Assembly: GCA_026936325.1 (NCBI GenBank)
Contig: JAPTHN010000074.1
Location: 186,001-250,000, forward strand
Direction: 5' to 3'
Length of the DNA: 64,000 nucleotides
Source of the DNA: Platynereis dumerilii
Lineage: Eukaryota > Annelida > Polychaeta > Phyllodocida > Nereididae
Positions 1-11,300 of the stretch are shown piece by piece; position 1 is the stretch's first letter; every line of letters starts with the position of its first letter. The translations under genes and the position numbers were made by a program. Below the pieces are notes generated by a model, which was not told the origin of the DNA, made no database searches, and saw only the letters and a program-made list of their open reading frames with translations.

Positions 1-590
1 TTGTACTGACTACTGCAAGAGTCCACTAAGCCTTGGCTTTGAGTGATCAGTCATGCAGAACACAATAGATTAGTGGATCAATATATAATCCTTATATATA
101 ACTTCCCCAATTATATGGTGGAGCCACATGTTCTTCGATCAGTTAAAGATCTTAGTAGTTCTTGATGGTCAGCATTTTGTTCAAGTTTTTCTTAATTTAT
201 TTATCTGTATCCAGAACTTAGTTATTTTAATGTATATGAAGGTGTTGTAAACTACCTAGTCCTCCAATCCATGTAGATTAACTTTTCTTTCAAGTGGACT
301 TTATTCACTTTATGTGGCTTAATACATCATGTCATTTGGCAAGTCATACCAGAATGTAGCAAGTGCTGTTATGTATCAATCAACTGGTCAAAGGACGACT
401 CTGTATCTTCTAACTCAAATTACAAAAATTTCTGGCCAGCCGTTTCCATTTTGAATCGGCTTGATTAAATCAAAGTTAGACCTAAAAATGGGAAATACTT
501 CCCCGCCTGTTTCCAATTTGAGTCTGTGGAAATATAAGACCTATTGCAAACATAATGTTAAATGCACTAAAGGAGGACCCCTGTCGCCAG

Positions 591-860
591 CATATATACA
601 GGGGCACCCCATGATCTGTTATACCAATTATCTGTTATGCAGCAGGCGCCCGGCCGGCTGCAGACTGTCAGCTGGGATGTTCCCAGCTGGCAAAGTTGTC
701 AGCTAGGATCCAATTTTTGGCGTCCAACCGATGAAATTTGCAGTCAGTATAATGAGAAAGCAGTTGAGGTGGCTGGCTGGCTGGCTGGGGAAAAAATTAT
801 TTATATCAGCTGGCTGGGAATTATAATAACACACTGTCGTGAGGTGCCCCTGTATATATG
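591..860. mobile_element. MITE-like element with 18-bp perfect terminal inverted repeats
   Basis: The 18 bases at 591-608 (catatatacaggggcacc) recur as an exact reverse complement at 843-860, bounding 270 bp with no coding capacity. Inside is a short run of gctggctg repeats. The size and exact inverted ends suggest a non-autonomous DNA transposon. No clear target duplication was seen, so the superfamily is unknown. Confidence 0.5.
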
Positions 861-948
861 GTATATGAGGCTTACTATAGCCCTACAGGACTGTGATCAA
901 ACGCACTGTTCTAAATCAAGCGTTTTTGTCAGTGTGTCCCCAGGACAT

Positions 949-1026
949 AGCTCACCAGCCTCTGTAACATGAGAGGATAATCTGTGTAGCTCACCAGCCT
1001 CTGTAACATGAGAGGATAATCTGTGT
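949..1026 (+). repeat. 39-bp perfect tandem duplication
   Basis: A 39-bp unit beginning agctcaccagcctctgtaac occupies 949-987 and is repeated without change at 988-1026. Two identical adjacent copies imply a recent duplication. Confidence 0.9.
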
Positions 1027-1547
1027 CGCTTGCATCACAACTTAGCAAGTATGTTCATTATCTGTTAGGTTTTCTTAATTTATTCATTAATGGGAAATAA
1101 TTGTTCATCCTAACTTATATGAAGACGTAAGGAATTGTGCATGTCTTCTGACCCTATGTGTTTATTTTATTGGTGAAGTCTGTGAATTTTAATTATGTGG
1201 TCCAATGTATGAAGTCCCTGGCCTTGTCAACCAGGATGTAACATTTTGAATCTTGCATATAACCACTTTGAAAGTGCTCTCTGTGTGTTCTACATCATCA
1301 TCTTCCGTTAATAATATCTGTCAATTTTTGCCCAGCCGTCCCCCTACGAGACGGCTTGATTTCAAACTACTGAAAGAGAATATTCTATAAAATTTCTGCC
1401 TAGCATTAAATCTCATGCTGTGTGATAAAAAAAGTAACAATATTATGTTAATTTAATTGTGGCAGTGTATTATTTTGGATATAGCCTTCACAGGCATTAT
1501 AATCATTTTGAGAAAAACAGCTTGTCACTGCACTTATTGAATTTATA

Positions 1548-1650
1548 ACAAGGTTGGGAACTCCTGGTTTGAGAATTCATGCTCTTGATTGAGACAGCAT
1601 TACAGCAGGAATTCTCAAACCAGGAAACTTGAGGGAGTTGCCAACCTTGT
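1548..1650. repeat. Short hairpin element (inverted repeat)
   Basis: The ends acaaggttgg and ccaaccttgt are inverted copies. The homology continues inward with small gaps through the ctggtttgagaattc stretch and its complement. The whole folds into an imperfect stem about 40 bp long, typical of a tiny foldback or MITE copy. Confidence 0.6.
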
Positions 1651-1848
1651 ATGTATTGTATACAGGATACGTTTAGCAATGTCAGCTTTTTGTAAGAAAT
1701 TGTAATGCCTGTGATAGCCTTCTCTTGATAAAATGGAATACGTATTTTATTGTACTGACTAGTGCGAAGTGAAATTGCATGTTCAAAGATTTTGTTGCGA
1801 TAATTATAGAGCGGAAAGCAATTTTTGCAGGCACCCAGCCTAGTCATG

Positions 1849-2339
1849 TACCGTATATACTCGCGTATAAGTCGCACTTTTGATACCTAGAATTTTGGCT
1901 TATAGACCGGGTGCGTCTTATACATGGAATATACTAAATCATCAAAGTTATTTGACCAAAACGACGAAATTCAGAATTTTCGTCACTCTCTTCCGCCATT
2001 TTGAAACACGCGCCGTCAACTTCGCCAAGTTCTCGCTTTTGCGAGATCTCGAGCGAGAGATGACGTGATGAAGACAGCCAAGATGGCGTCGCATAGACGT
2101 AAACAATGTGGATTCCAGTCAATTTCTTGCGAATTTAGCTAATAAAGAAGGTAAATTTACCCAAAAAGCATCATTTTTCTTGGAAATCCAAGTATTCATT
2201 CGTCCGCCCGGTACTATTTTGACGTCCGTGATTTCTAATGCGACTTATACACGAGTTTCACTGGGAGGGGGGTTTTTTGGGTCTCAAGAAGGGATGCGTC
2301 TTATACACGGGGGCGACTTATATGCGAGTATATACGGTA
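1849..2339. mobile_element. DNA transposon remnant (MITE) with about 27-bp TIRs and TA ends
   Basis: The left end reads taccgtatatactcgcgtat (1849 onward). The right end (2313-2339) is its reverse complement with one or two differences. A further inverted/direct motif, gcgtcttatacac, lies inside both ends. The TA at each tip fits a TA target site. The short open frames inside show no recognisable transposase, so this is a non-autonomous copy or an internal deletion derivative. Confidence 0.75.
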
Positions 2340-2387
2340 CCTACTATAAAATCATGGTACTGGACAGGGTGAGCTAAAATGTGTCAT

Positions 2388-2882
2388 CGCAGGGCTCCCA
2401 GCGGCCCTATATTTCCTATAAATTCCTATATTTCCATATGTATTTTTTGCTCCCTATATTTCCCTATATTTTCAAGCTTTTTACCAAGAATTCCTATAAA
2501 TCCCTATATTTTCATGACATTAATTTGACCAATTTGGAATTTCCATCTTTTCATGAGACATTAAAATGAGTGTTTGCTGTCGGGAGTATGTCAGGGAGAA
2601 CACCAGAATTCCAGTTCATTCCTTGGTTAACATGCTAATGTATCTTATCTCAACACCGGTAAAGTCCGATCCAATACATTCTTTTGATATGCCAGTCGCT
2701 GGTTGAGCACTCGACCAGTGAATTTAATATTAATTTCCGATACTTTTGAAGCCGGAGACTGGCGGAGAGCTCTTTATTTTCTCTGTATTTTGACTCCCAT
2801 AGCCATATAAAACCCTATAAAGTTCACTGAAAATTTCCTATAAAATCCCTATATTTTTTGTTGCAGTTGCTGGGAGGCCTGT
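2388..2882. mobile_element. TIR element with degenerate ccctatatttcc repeats
   Basis: The left end (gggctcccagc) is matched imperfectly in inverted form at the right end (gctgggaggcctgtg). Just inside both ends are many copies of ccctatattt / tttcctata. This resembles an old non-autonomous hAT-like element, but no 8-bp target duplication could be confirmed. Confidence 0.4.
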
Positions 2883-3254
2883 GATTGCCATGATGTTATT
2901 CCGTCATGAGTGCCGCCATTTTTCTATTGCGCGTGTGCAGCGCTTGAAAGACATGATGCCACGCTCAAAATATCTGTTTGCGAAATTGCGACAGAGGGCA
3001 TGTTCATTGTGCGCCAAATTGCTACGCCACCATCAATGGCTGGCTCTTGTGAGTTAAACACAATAAACTAACAAAAACAGAGGGTATATCATCATGGGTT
3101 CTATCTATATCTACAATGTAACAGTGTTGTATGCATAGATTTACCAAATGCTTACCACCCTACTCTGACATGGCAGATTACTTATTATATTCCCTCATTC
3201 TTGAATTACCGGTCAACAATTTTTGAAAGTATAGTATAGTTCAATCATACTCAC

Positions 3255-3354
3255 GTTTGACAGGAAAAGCCCTGCAGGTGTGTATTGCCAGCAAAATCCA
3301 GCAGAGGGCTCTGACCATCTTGAGCCTCTTCGTGCCGTCTGCTTGGGTCACCAT
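3255..3354 (-). CDS. First coding exon with signal peptide, gene otherwise unknown
   Basis: Reading right to left from the ATG at 3354, 33 codons run to a strong splice donor (C|GTGAGT, exon end 3255, phase 1). The predicted peptide has a basic start (TKRLKMVRA), a hydrophobic core (LCWILLAIHTC) and a likely cleavage near CRA-FP, i.e. a classic signal peptide. A second in-frame Met at codon 13 has the better start context (A at -3, G at +4) and gives a more normal leader. The protein would be secreted or membrane-bound. No downstream exon was identified to the left, so the gene is partial here and its family is unknown. It lies downstream of, and in the same direction as, the ITIM-like receptor gene. 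It could be a chance open stretch beside a donor-like site. Confidence 0.42.
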
Positions 3355-4929
3355 GGACGTTCTTTTCTTTCGAATGTCTTTGGAACTGGAGAAATTTGAA
3401 GAAAATTTGAAGGAAGTTAAGAGACAAAGGTATTTCCAAGGTGATAGAGTGTTTCCTTGCTAACTGGATCCATCTGAGTTGTGTCTAGTTCGATCTTTTG
3501 GTGTCGTGACAATGACTGGTCATCCAGTAAATTTTATGTGTTATCAATGGGGCCCTTTTAATGGCGCGTGATTTTATGACTTCACTGAATATCACAGAAC
3601 AAGAATTAACATGGAATCAGTGCAAAGGGAAATTATAAGGTCATGCTCTAATAGTATGTCATGTCATATCATATGCCATATCATATGCCATATCATCATC
3701 ATATGTCATATTGCCATATTTTTGGTATCATCAATTCGTTGTCATATGTCGTAACCAATTTGTAGGATCAAGCCTTATGAAGGTTTCAAAACTAGGGTAT
3801 TTCGTAATATAACAAAATCTGACTTTGTAGTCATAAAATATTGTTCAAATTGATCACATCTTCTTGGAAACATCGATTTAGGTAAATGAAAAATATAATT
3901 TGTAATTTTTTTCTTGCATAATTTTTGGAAAATTTTCCAAATAATATTTGACAAAATTTAATATGCTCGTTGCCTTTGTCGTTTCAAGAAGAATATGGGG
4001 GTATAAAGGTTCCAACTTTACTTATTAGTTTATGAACTATATATATAGACACATGAAAAATGTCTAAATTAAGGGTCATAAATTATCATTTGTCCTGATA
4101 GGGAGTTATCTATTTTCTATTTTACCCTGAGGGCATGATTTGCATACAATTTTGATGAGCAAAATATTATTGTTTTCATCAGTGTAACTCACTTTTTACA
4201 ACAGCTTTATATTTTTAGCTAGTTTTATTCATGTGTTTAAGATCACAATGACAATATCAACAGAAAAATACAACATTTCCACTGTAGCAAGTTATTACAT
4301 TCTTCTCAAATTAGTTTGGCAAATCAATTATTATCATATACAGAAATACATGTATAGCATCATATTGTACAACAATCAACAGTTTTACTATGTGCTGTTG
4401 ATATATATTATATTTACACATTATGGCTATATACCACTCTGACTAGTTACAATGTAGCAATAATTGTTACAAATGTGTCAAAAGTAGGATTGTAATCATG
4501 ATATATCCTACATCAATCGACAAAGAATCAACACACTGACACCAATACTTATTGTACTAGCCTGAATCTCTGAGGTCCCGATAAATGCTTGAATATTGTA
4601 ATTGTGTATTTTATACTGGTAAAAAAAGGTCAACCAATTATGTGAATCCTTGTCAATGCATTAGTACAACAATAACACGCTTAAGAAGAATTGTCCTTGC
4701 TAAGGAGGTTGCTGCAACCAAATTTCTTTAATATATATTATGCTTTTGTCGATTATGTTTCAATTAATACTCTAGAATTGTGTGATCACCAAAGCCCCCA
4801 AACTCTCCTTTGCTGACCTTTGAAATAAGTGTAAGATGGAGGCAATTTCAAGTTGAGGCTTCTTTACAGATGGCGCTACGCGGCTCAACATGCATAAAGT
4901 CTTGTAGTTGTACCCAACTTGACGGTGCT
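3355..4929. other. Intergenic stretch without recognised features
   Basis: AT-rich sequence between the signal-peptide exon and the 3' end of the ITIM-like gene. It contains a short degenerate run of catatgccatatcat units at about 3660-3720. No exon, RNA gene or TIR element was recognised. Confidence 0.5.
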
Positions 4930-4935
4930 TTTATT
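4930..4935 (-). promoter_or_regulatory. Candidate poly(A) signal of the ITIM-like gene
   Basis: An AATAAA hexamer on the minus strand lies about 185 nt downstream of the stop codon at 5120. It would give a compact 3' UTR of normal length. Confidence 0.5.
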
Positions 4936-5119
4936 CACTCTAATTCAATTCAATTCTATAGCAGTGACCTCTTTTGTTGAAGTAGATCCCCAAAGCTCGT
5001 TAAGAGTCTCTTCTATTTATCTTAGTCAATCTGAAGTTTTCATTAGTGATTCCAGTACTTGTATCACTACTTGCAGTACTACTTCTCCTGATGTCATGGA
5101 GATTTCTTGGTATTGTCAG

Positions 5120-5398
5120 TCAATCGATAGATTCGTACACTTTATTGAGATCCATGACATTGCAATCGTTGAAAGCGTCTTTTGTTAAATCCTCAGATTC
5201 ACTGGCCGCAGTTATCTCGTGGTAATGAATGTAGTGCCGATTATAGTCTGAACCACCACGCATTCGATTCAGGCAAAAAAGTATGAGACATGACAAAAGA
5301 ATCAAGGTGGCACCACCAGCTATTCCTGCGCCAATCAGAATTCCCATGTCTAGTTGACGTAAATATGGCCATAGGCCTCCGTCACCTCCCACAATAAT
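5120..5398 (-). CDS. ITIM-like gene exon 5: membrane helix and cytoplasmic tail
   Basis: Terminal exon after acceptor cttttCAG. It encodes the juxtamembrane Gly-rich segment, a 26-residue hydrophobic helix (MGILIGAGIAGGATLILLSC...), the Arg-containing stop-transfer NRMR, and the tyrosine-bearing tail, ending at the stop codon at 5120-5122. Confidence 0.85.
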   Translation of the reverse strand: MIVGGDGGLWPYLRQLDMGILIGAGIAGGATLILLSCLILFCLNRMRGGSDYNRHYIHYHEITAASESEDLTKDAFNDCNVMDLNKVYESID

Positions 5399-8300
5399 CT
5401 GAAAAGACAAAAATCCATTATAAATGATTCATTTGTCAAAACATAAAATCCCAAACTTTTCATTTCATTTTCGAAAGAGCAATTACTACTTTGCACATAC
5501 AGTGCCGCCTGTAAGTATGTGAAACGCATGACATTGTGCCATTGCATCAATGCTAAACATCCTCAGCCTAACTGCTTGTGGAGGCATGAATTTTCATCGG
5601 ATGAAAGGGAAACGAAGTGGGTCATAAAGGCCGATGTGTGAGGCAAGTGGGATAAAAATAGCAGCCCATTTTCTTCGCTGTAGTCGGAGTTAGGTATGGG
5701 TCAAAGTCTTTGATAAGTAAGTGAACCACCCTTCCCTATCTTTTAACATTGGGCCTGCGTTTCACTTACTTATCAAAGACTTTGACCCATACCTAACTCC
5801 AACTACAGCAAAGAAAATTGGCTGCTATTTTTATCCCGCATGCCTCACATATCGGCCTTTATGACCCAAAATGTTTTCCTCTCATCGGATGAGAATTCGT
5901 CCTTCCAGAAGCATTTTGATTAAGGATGTTTAACATTGATGCAATGGCACAATATCATGCGTTTCACTTACTTACAGGCGGCACTGTATTAAAGCACATT
6001 TCGATAAGCTCTGAATATTTTGCTGGGATATTTTCTGTAGAATGTCTACAATTATGTTTTTTAATTATCCCCCATGCTATGCTATGGGGGATTGTACTTT
6101 TAGTCTCTGTGTCATGGCGTCCATCAAATATCTCAAACACCACACCATGCACAACGCTCATCCTTTCCCAACATTCAAAGACCCCCCTAAACTTGTCATA
6201 TCTTACCATAAATCAATAAATATCATAACCATATCCACATCCCAAATACTTTTTCCTGTGCTTTTGGCCTGCAGCCATGTTATTTTTAAAAGCTAACTCC
6301 ACCCCCAGGTGTCTCCACATCCTTACATGTATGCAAAATTGTGCTCCTGGTGGAAATATTTGGCATAACTAAAATTGGAATTCTGGTGGGTATAGGTAGA
6401 TGTGTAGGGCATGGGGGATATGGAGGCAGTATACCTGCTCTTGTTGACTTTGTAGCAAACTTGGAAGGCAGGCAATAAGAAAGGAAGTTTATAATGACTC
6501 AGCAGAAGTCATTAGCATAAATTCAGAAATTACTGGGCACAACAAGTCCTGCTTAACCTGTATCACATAGCATGGATTCAGAACTTCAGAAGTGACATAC
6601 CACTTAACCATCTCTGAATCCTTGCTTGTGACTTGTGCTGTAAGAAAATATTAAAATATTCAAAAATATTGTGTCGGGCCTTGGTATAATGTATTTTATA
6701 CTCCACCAAGACAGTTTTCTATTGTCTTTTGCTGTGGTATAACCAACAGATTTGTTAGTTATACCACTGTTGGGGATTAAGTCAGAACTTTTTCTGTAAA
6801 CAACGCACCTAAAAATGACAACAAAGCCACAAAATTCAGTTTAAAATCTTTCAGGAGTCTTATATGGAGTATAAGTCGCTTATGCAACTCATTTTCGGTG
6901 TATAACTAACATTTCGGGGGTTATTTACCTCGGGCTAAAACCCTCGGTAAATAACCACCTGAAATGTTAGTTATACACCTCAAATTCGTTGTATAACCTA
7001 TACGTATTATGCTTGGCCACTGCTTAGCTTTGAAATTGTGTCTGATCTTGTGCCCATTGCGTTAGTAATGTGTTACTCTTGGGTAATTCCATAAGGTCCG
7101 ATTTACAGATTTGACACTTCAGCAGCTTGTGTAGCCCTACCATTATACCTCAGCTGTGTCATTGTCAAATAGGGATGAGGCCAGGTAATAGGGACAAAAT
7201 GTCATCCTGTCAGACGTGCACCGTGTGAGAATGGCTGACACGATGACATTTTGACGTAGCTCAGCTCCTGTTGCACTTGGAGCTTTGGTTGATGGCTTGT
7301 CTGATACCCCCTATTACCTGGCCTCATCCCTGTTTTTTCCTTTTCCTCGTACTTGGTGCTTAGTGCTTGGTGCCTACCTGGAAATCAACTGCTTCAGGAC
7401 TGTTGAAATGGGTGCAATCCGTTTCATTTGTTAGTCCACAGAAATCCATTTTATCATAACTGAAAAACCATTGCCAGGGGCCAAACCTGAAAAGTATAAA
7501 ATTAAATTATTATTGATAAAAAAAGTTTTTTTATTGGTCAGACCAAGGAATGTGTTCAGTGAAGGTTATCCTTTGATCTGTCAGTGAACGCGCGAAGGCA
7601 AAAATCGTCAATCTGATATGATGCGGGGGTTTCAGATGAAACATAGAATTTTCCGTATATGGGTGTATACGAAGAGATGATTAGAATTTCATGAAGATCT
7701 GTAAAGGGCAAACCCCGGGGGGTAAACTAGGCCTCTGTTAGAGTCAGAATTGGAACTCAACTAAACAAAATTTTAATGTCATATTGCCCAGGGTGGGGTA
7801 AAAGTGGGACCATGATATTATCAGAGCCTCCTGACTCCTGAGGTCATGTGGATATTACAGGAAATTGGATATTATCTTTGCAATGGTGCAGGAAGACATA
7901 TATATATTTTTCATTTAAAGGGAAAAATTCCCACATGTAATTAAGTAAATATAGCATGTTAATAGGTTTGGGAAGTTTAGAAATGCACATTTGTAACAAA
8001 TGACTAAAAAATGAACTTGGAGCACCCACACTTAAAAAAGTTCAGTAAGTTTGTTGGCTTACTTAATATGTCATGTACCCGGTATTGTACCGAATATATA
8101 TGTCTACTCTCATTTGATGACATGTATTTGTTTATTGATTCATAATCTCTTTATCGATCTATCTTGCGATCTATCTAGCAACCTATCTAGCAAGCTACCT
8201 AGCTATCTATCAGTCAATATATCTGTTGATCTATCTGTCGATCTGTTTGTTGATCTATCTGTCGATCTATCTGCCGATCTATCTGTCGATCTACCTGTCT

Positions 8301-11300
8301 ATCGATCGATCGATCTGTCTATCTATCTGGATTCTATATTATCCATCTGTCTATCAATCACTATCTGTCAATCTCTCTGTCTATCTATGCCTATCTATTT
8401 ATCTATCTGTCTATCTGTCTAATCTATCTGTATCTGACCTTAGAATGACACAGAAATGGCATGCAATTATTTATGCCTTTGGGCAACAGTATGTTACTAG
8501 AAGTACTTGACCATTAAATTATAATGGGGAAATGTCATTGCATATGATAACTGACTAATTTGTATTAAATGGTTAAGTGTGTCCTTCGACAAGTTAGGGG
8601 AATAAGATGATTATGGATCAGTGATGGAAGGATGAATGGGTGGATAGATGGTATATATGTCCGACAGTTAGCAGGGTTGGAAAAAAACTGAAAAAGTCCG
8701 CTGTTAACTATTTAGACATATAATCTTGTGCTCAACACTGTTTTGATAAATATTGACCATACCGGTGCAGTCCGGTCCGGTATTGAAGACATGCAGTTTC
8801 GGTTTAATGGCTTGGTATATATTTTCTTGTCCATGAAAACAAACATGTAACTTTTGATCTTAAGATATATATTGAACATGCATACATACATATGTCCAGA
8901 AAAAAAGGGTGAAGTACATAAATTTCAGAAATTGAAAATTTCTGATAGTGGCCCATTGAAAGGGCAACAACATTAGCAAACTTTACATGCAAAATATATT
9001 GATCATTTCTTAGAAATTAGATCTATATTTCACTGATGTAGCTCTCATGGGATCCATATAATATAAGTAAACTAATGACTCACTCCTTCAAAAAGTGCAT
9101 CTGATGTTGACATGTAGCACATGTGCAGTAAAGTTGAGTTGCTATCTGAAATTACAAAGAAACATATATGTTGAAGTTACTTTATGAGAATGCTTTGTGT
9201 GTGTAAAAAAAGCAAAAATATTTATGAGTTTAAATTTGAATATACATATATGACAAGTTTATTTGCTGATTTTGTCAAAAATGGTTTCCATTGCATGGCC
9301 TATTTTTGAAAGAGTTTTTGCCTCTAAATAGCCCACACCGGTGCTGATGGGGCGGGGCGTAAAACAGAAACTCACTCACTTTTGAAAGAGTTTTATTTTA
9401 TCATGTTATTATTATTTTTCTATATCGGCCTTTTAAGATTGTGATTAGTCATGGTGATTTATGGAATATTTTAGAATGCGTATTCTGAAGATAGTTTTAC
9501 AAATATAACACAATATTTTTTTTAGGAGACTATGTCAAATGAAGTCTTTCGTAATTTACCTGGGAACATGATCCTGTACAATTTTTCTGTTCCTCTGTAG
9601 AACATTTTGCCTGAAAAAGTACAAATAAAGCGTTAATTCTAATATGTCTACAATATCAATGGGCAAAATTAGTGCATTTCCATTTCTAACTTCTGTGACT
9701 CAAGGGACACTTTCAGACACCGTTATAAAATTTAAAATTAAAAAGGCTTTTTTGATGTGTTTGCAGAACTTCATTAGTGTCTATCTTCATTGTGGGAGCT
9801 GTTATTTATCAAGACATTGCAAGTTCTATGATGTTGATGAAGGGCAATGAAATGTGATGAAGGTGTAGCGTTTTTATTGGCAGAAATGATGACATCGTAT
9901 TACATGTATTTTTGTTGAAAATTAAAATCGACAAAACCCTATTTTTTAGCAAATGAAGCTATTTATACTATAACTGCATTTAAACTTTCAGTTCATATTC
10001 TTCAATCTGTTAAAAAACTTCATAATCAGAGAGATCTGACATGTACTGAAAGTGAAACATTTCTATTGAATTTGGCGATTGTAGTTTTCTTAAAAGTTAA
10101 AAATTAAGAATTCCTCATTTTTCTCAAACTTCCTTGTCTGCTACAGCTATAGGTCAAATTCAGGAAGCTTTGGTGCTGCCTGGGAAAAGTTTTGAAACTT
10201 TTGAAGCAGTTGTTTGTCTGATGCAGCCCTGTTTTATGTCATACACTACGGGTACTATAGAGAGTTCCTCCGTGGCCTAATGGTTAAGAGTGCTTGTTTG
10301 CACAACCACTGGCTCTGAGGGCGTGGGTTCGAATCCCACCCCGGAACTCAATTTAGTCCGAGCCCATGGGACATTAAATGGAGGCGGGTTGTATCCATTG
10401 TTCTATGCTGGGGCAACTGAAAGACCCTGGGCATCCCTGAATTAATAGGGTATGTACCCGACTCACAGTCTTCTCATCTCATCATCATACGCCGATCGCC
10501 TGCCTCGATATAGCCCACTAAGGTGCTGCAGAGGCGTAAAACACTAACAAACGGGTACTATAGAGTGTCAAGCTAAATAAATTGTTCCCTTGGTGAACAT
10601 TTGGCTTCATATATTTGTCTAGAAAATTAAATAATAAACTGAATGAATCAATTAAGCTAAATTAAATAAAAATAACTGCAAACAATTTTTTGTCCGAACT
10701 AAAATATCGGTAAAAGCCTCTCTATCTGCCGAGCCAACTGACTTGAATGTATCTACTGTGTTTTTTATGATTGTTATGAATGATCTCCATTGTATGGTCA
10801 CTAACAGAATGGACCTGTCAGGGTTGGATCACGCAGCTATTGTAGCGGTTGCCGCTGGCCTGCGTTTTTCAGCTCTCGACAAAAATCAGTGATTAAAAAG
10901 ACACTTGAATACCTGTGAAACAATTTCGATCTTGGATAAACTCTCGATACATGAACAATTTGTAATTTGAATTTACTTACATTTTACTGACTTTTATACA
11001 TTAACGATTAGAACTGGGACCAATATTTAATATTTAATTAACTGTGAGTGTAAACTGATGTACTTAAAAATTGTGTTGGATTTTCTTGTATTGTGTGTAG
11101 ATGTAGAGTAGTTTACAATTTCATTGCTTTCTACTGACAAATGTATCTATTTGATATAGAAAATGTCAATAAAACGATATATATATATTTTTTTGTATAA
11201 TGTATTTGAGCTTTATATGCAACTCGGGTGTATCCAACGAATAGTGACATGTTATTAAGGGAGGTTCTGGGATGGTGAATAGTTCTTGTCTTTACTGTCA

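Larger units (their letters stand above)
170..1365 (+). repeat. Diverged direct duplication flanking an inverted-repeat element
   Basis: The stretches at about 170-485 and 1050-1365 share landmarks in the same order: a ttcttaattta run, then aactta...tatatgaag, and near the end a ccagccgt...cggcttgatt hairpin-like motif. They look like two old copies of one repeat unit about 880 bp apart, with younger insertions between them. The alignment was made by eye, so the limits are approximate. Confidence 0.4.
1..3254. other. Non-coding flank rich in short inverted-repeat elements
   Basis: No coding exon could be supported in this stretch. It holds a diverged direct duplication (about 170-485 and 1050-1365), an inverted-repeat element at 591-860, a 39-bp tandem duplication, a hairpin at 1548-1650, a TIR element at 1849-2339 and a second TIR-like element at about 2388-2882. 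If the signal-peptide exon at 3255-3354 is real, its downstream exons should lie here or beyond the left edge, but I could not identify one. Confidence 0.6.

Noticed and set aside
1503-1877. A 124-codon minus-strand ORF
   Set aside because: It crosses the 1548-1650 hairpin and the TIR of the 1849-2339 element, with no coding character.
6601-6637. A 37-nt minus-strand segment with good AG and GT borders in intron 4 of the ITIM-like gene
   Set aside because: Its length is not a multiple of three and would throw exon 5 out of frame, whereas direct joining of exon 4 to exon 5 keeps the frame open to the stop.
10262-10349. A tRNA gene
   Set aside because: The A and B boxes and acceptor pairing are present, but spacing is irregular and it is the head of a SINE bounded by target duplications.
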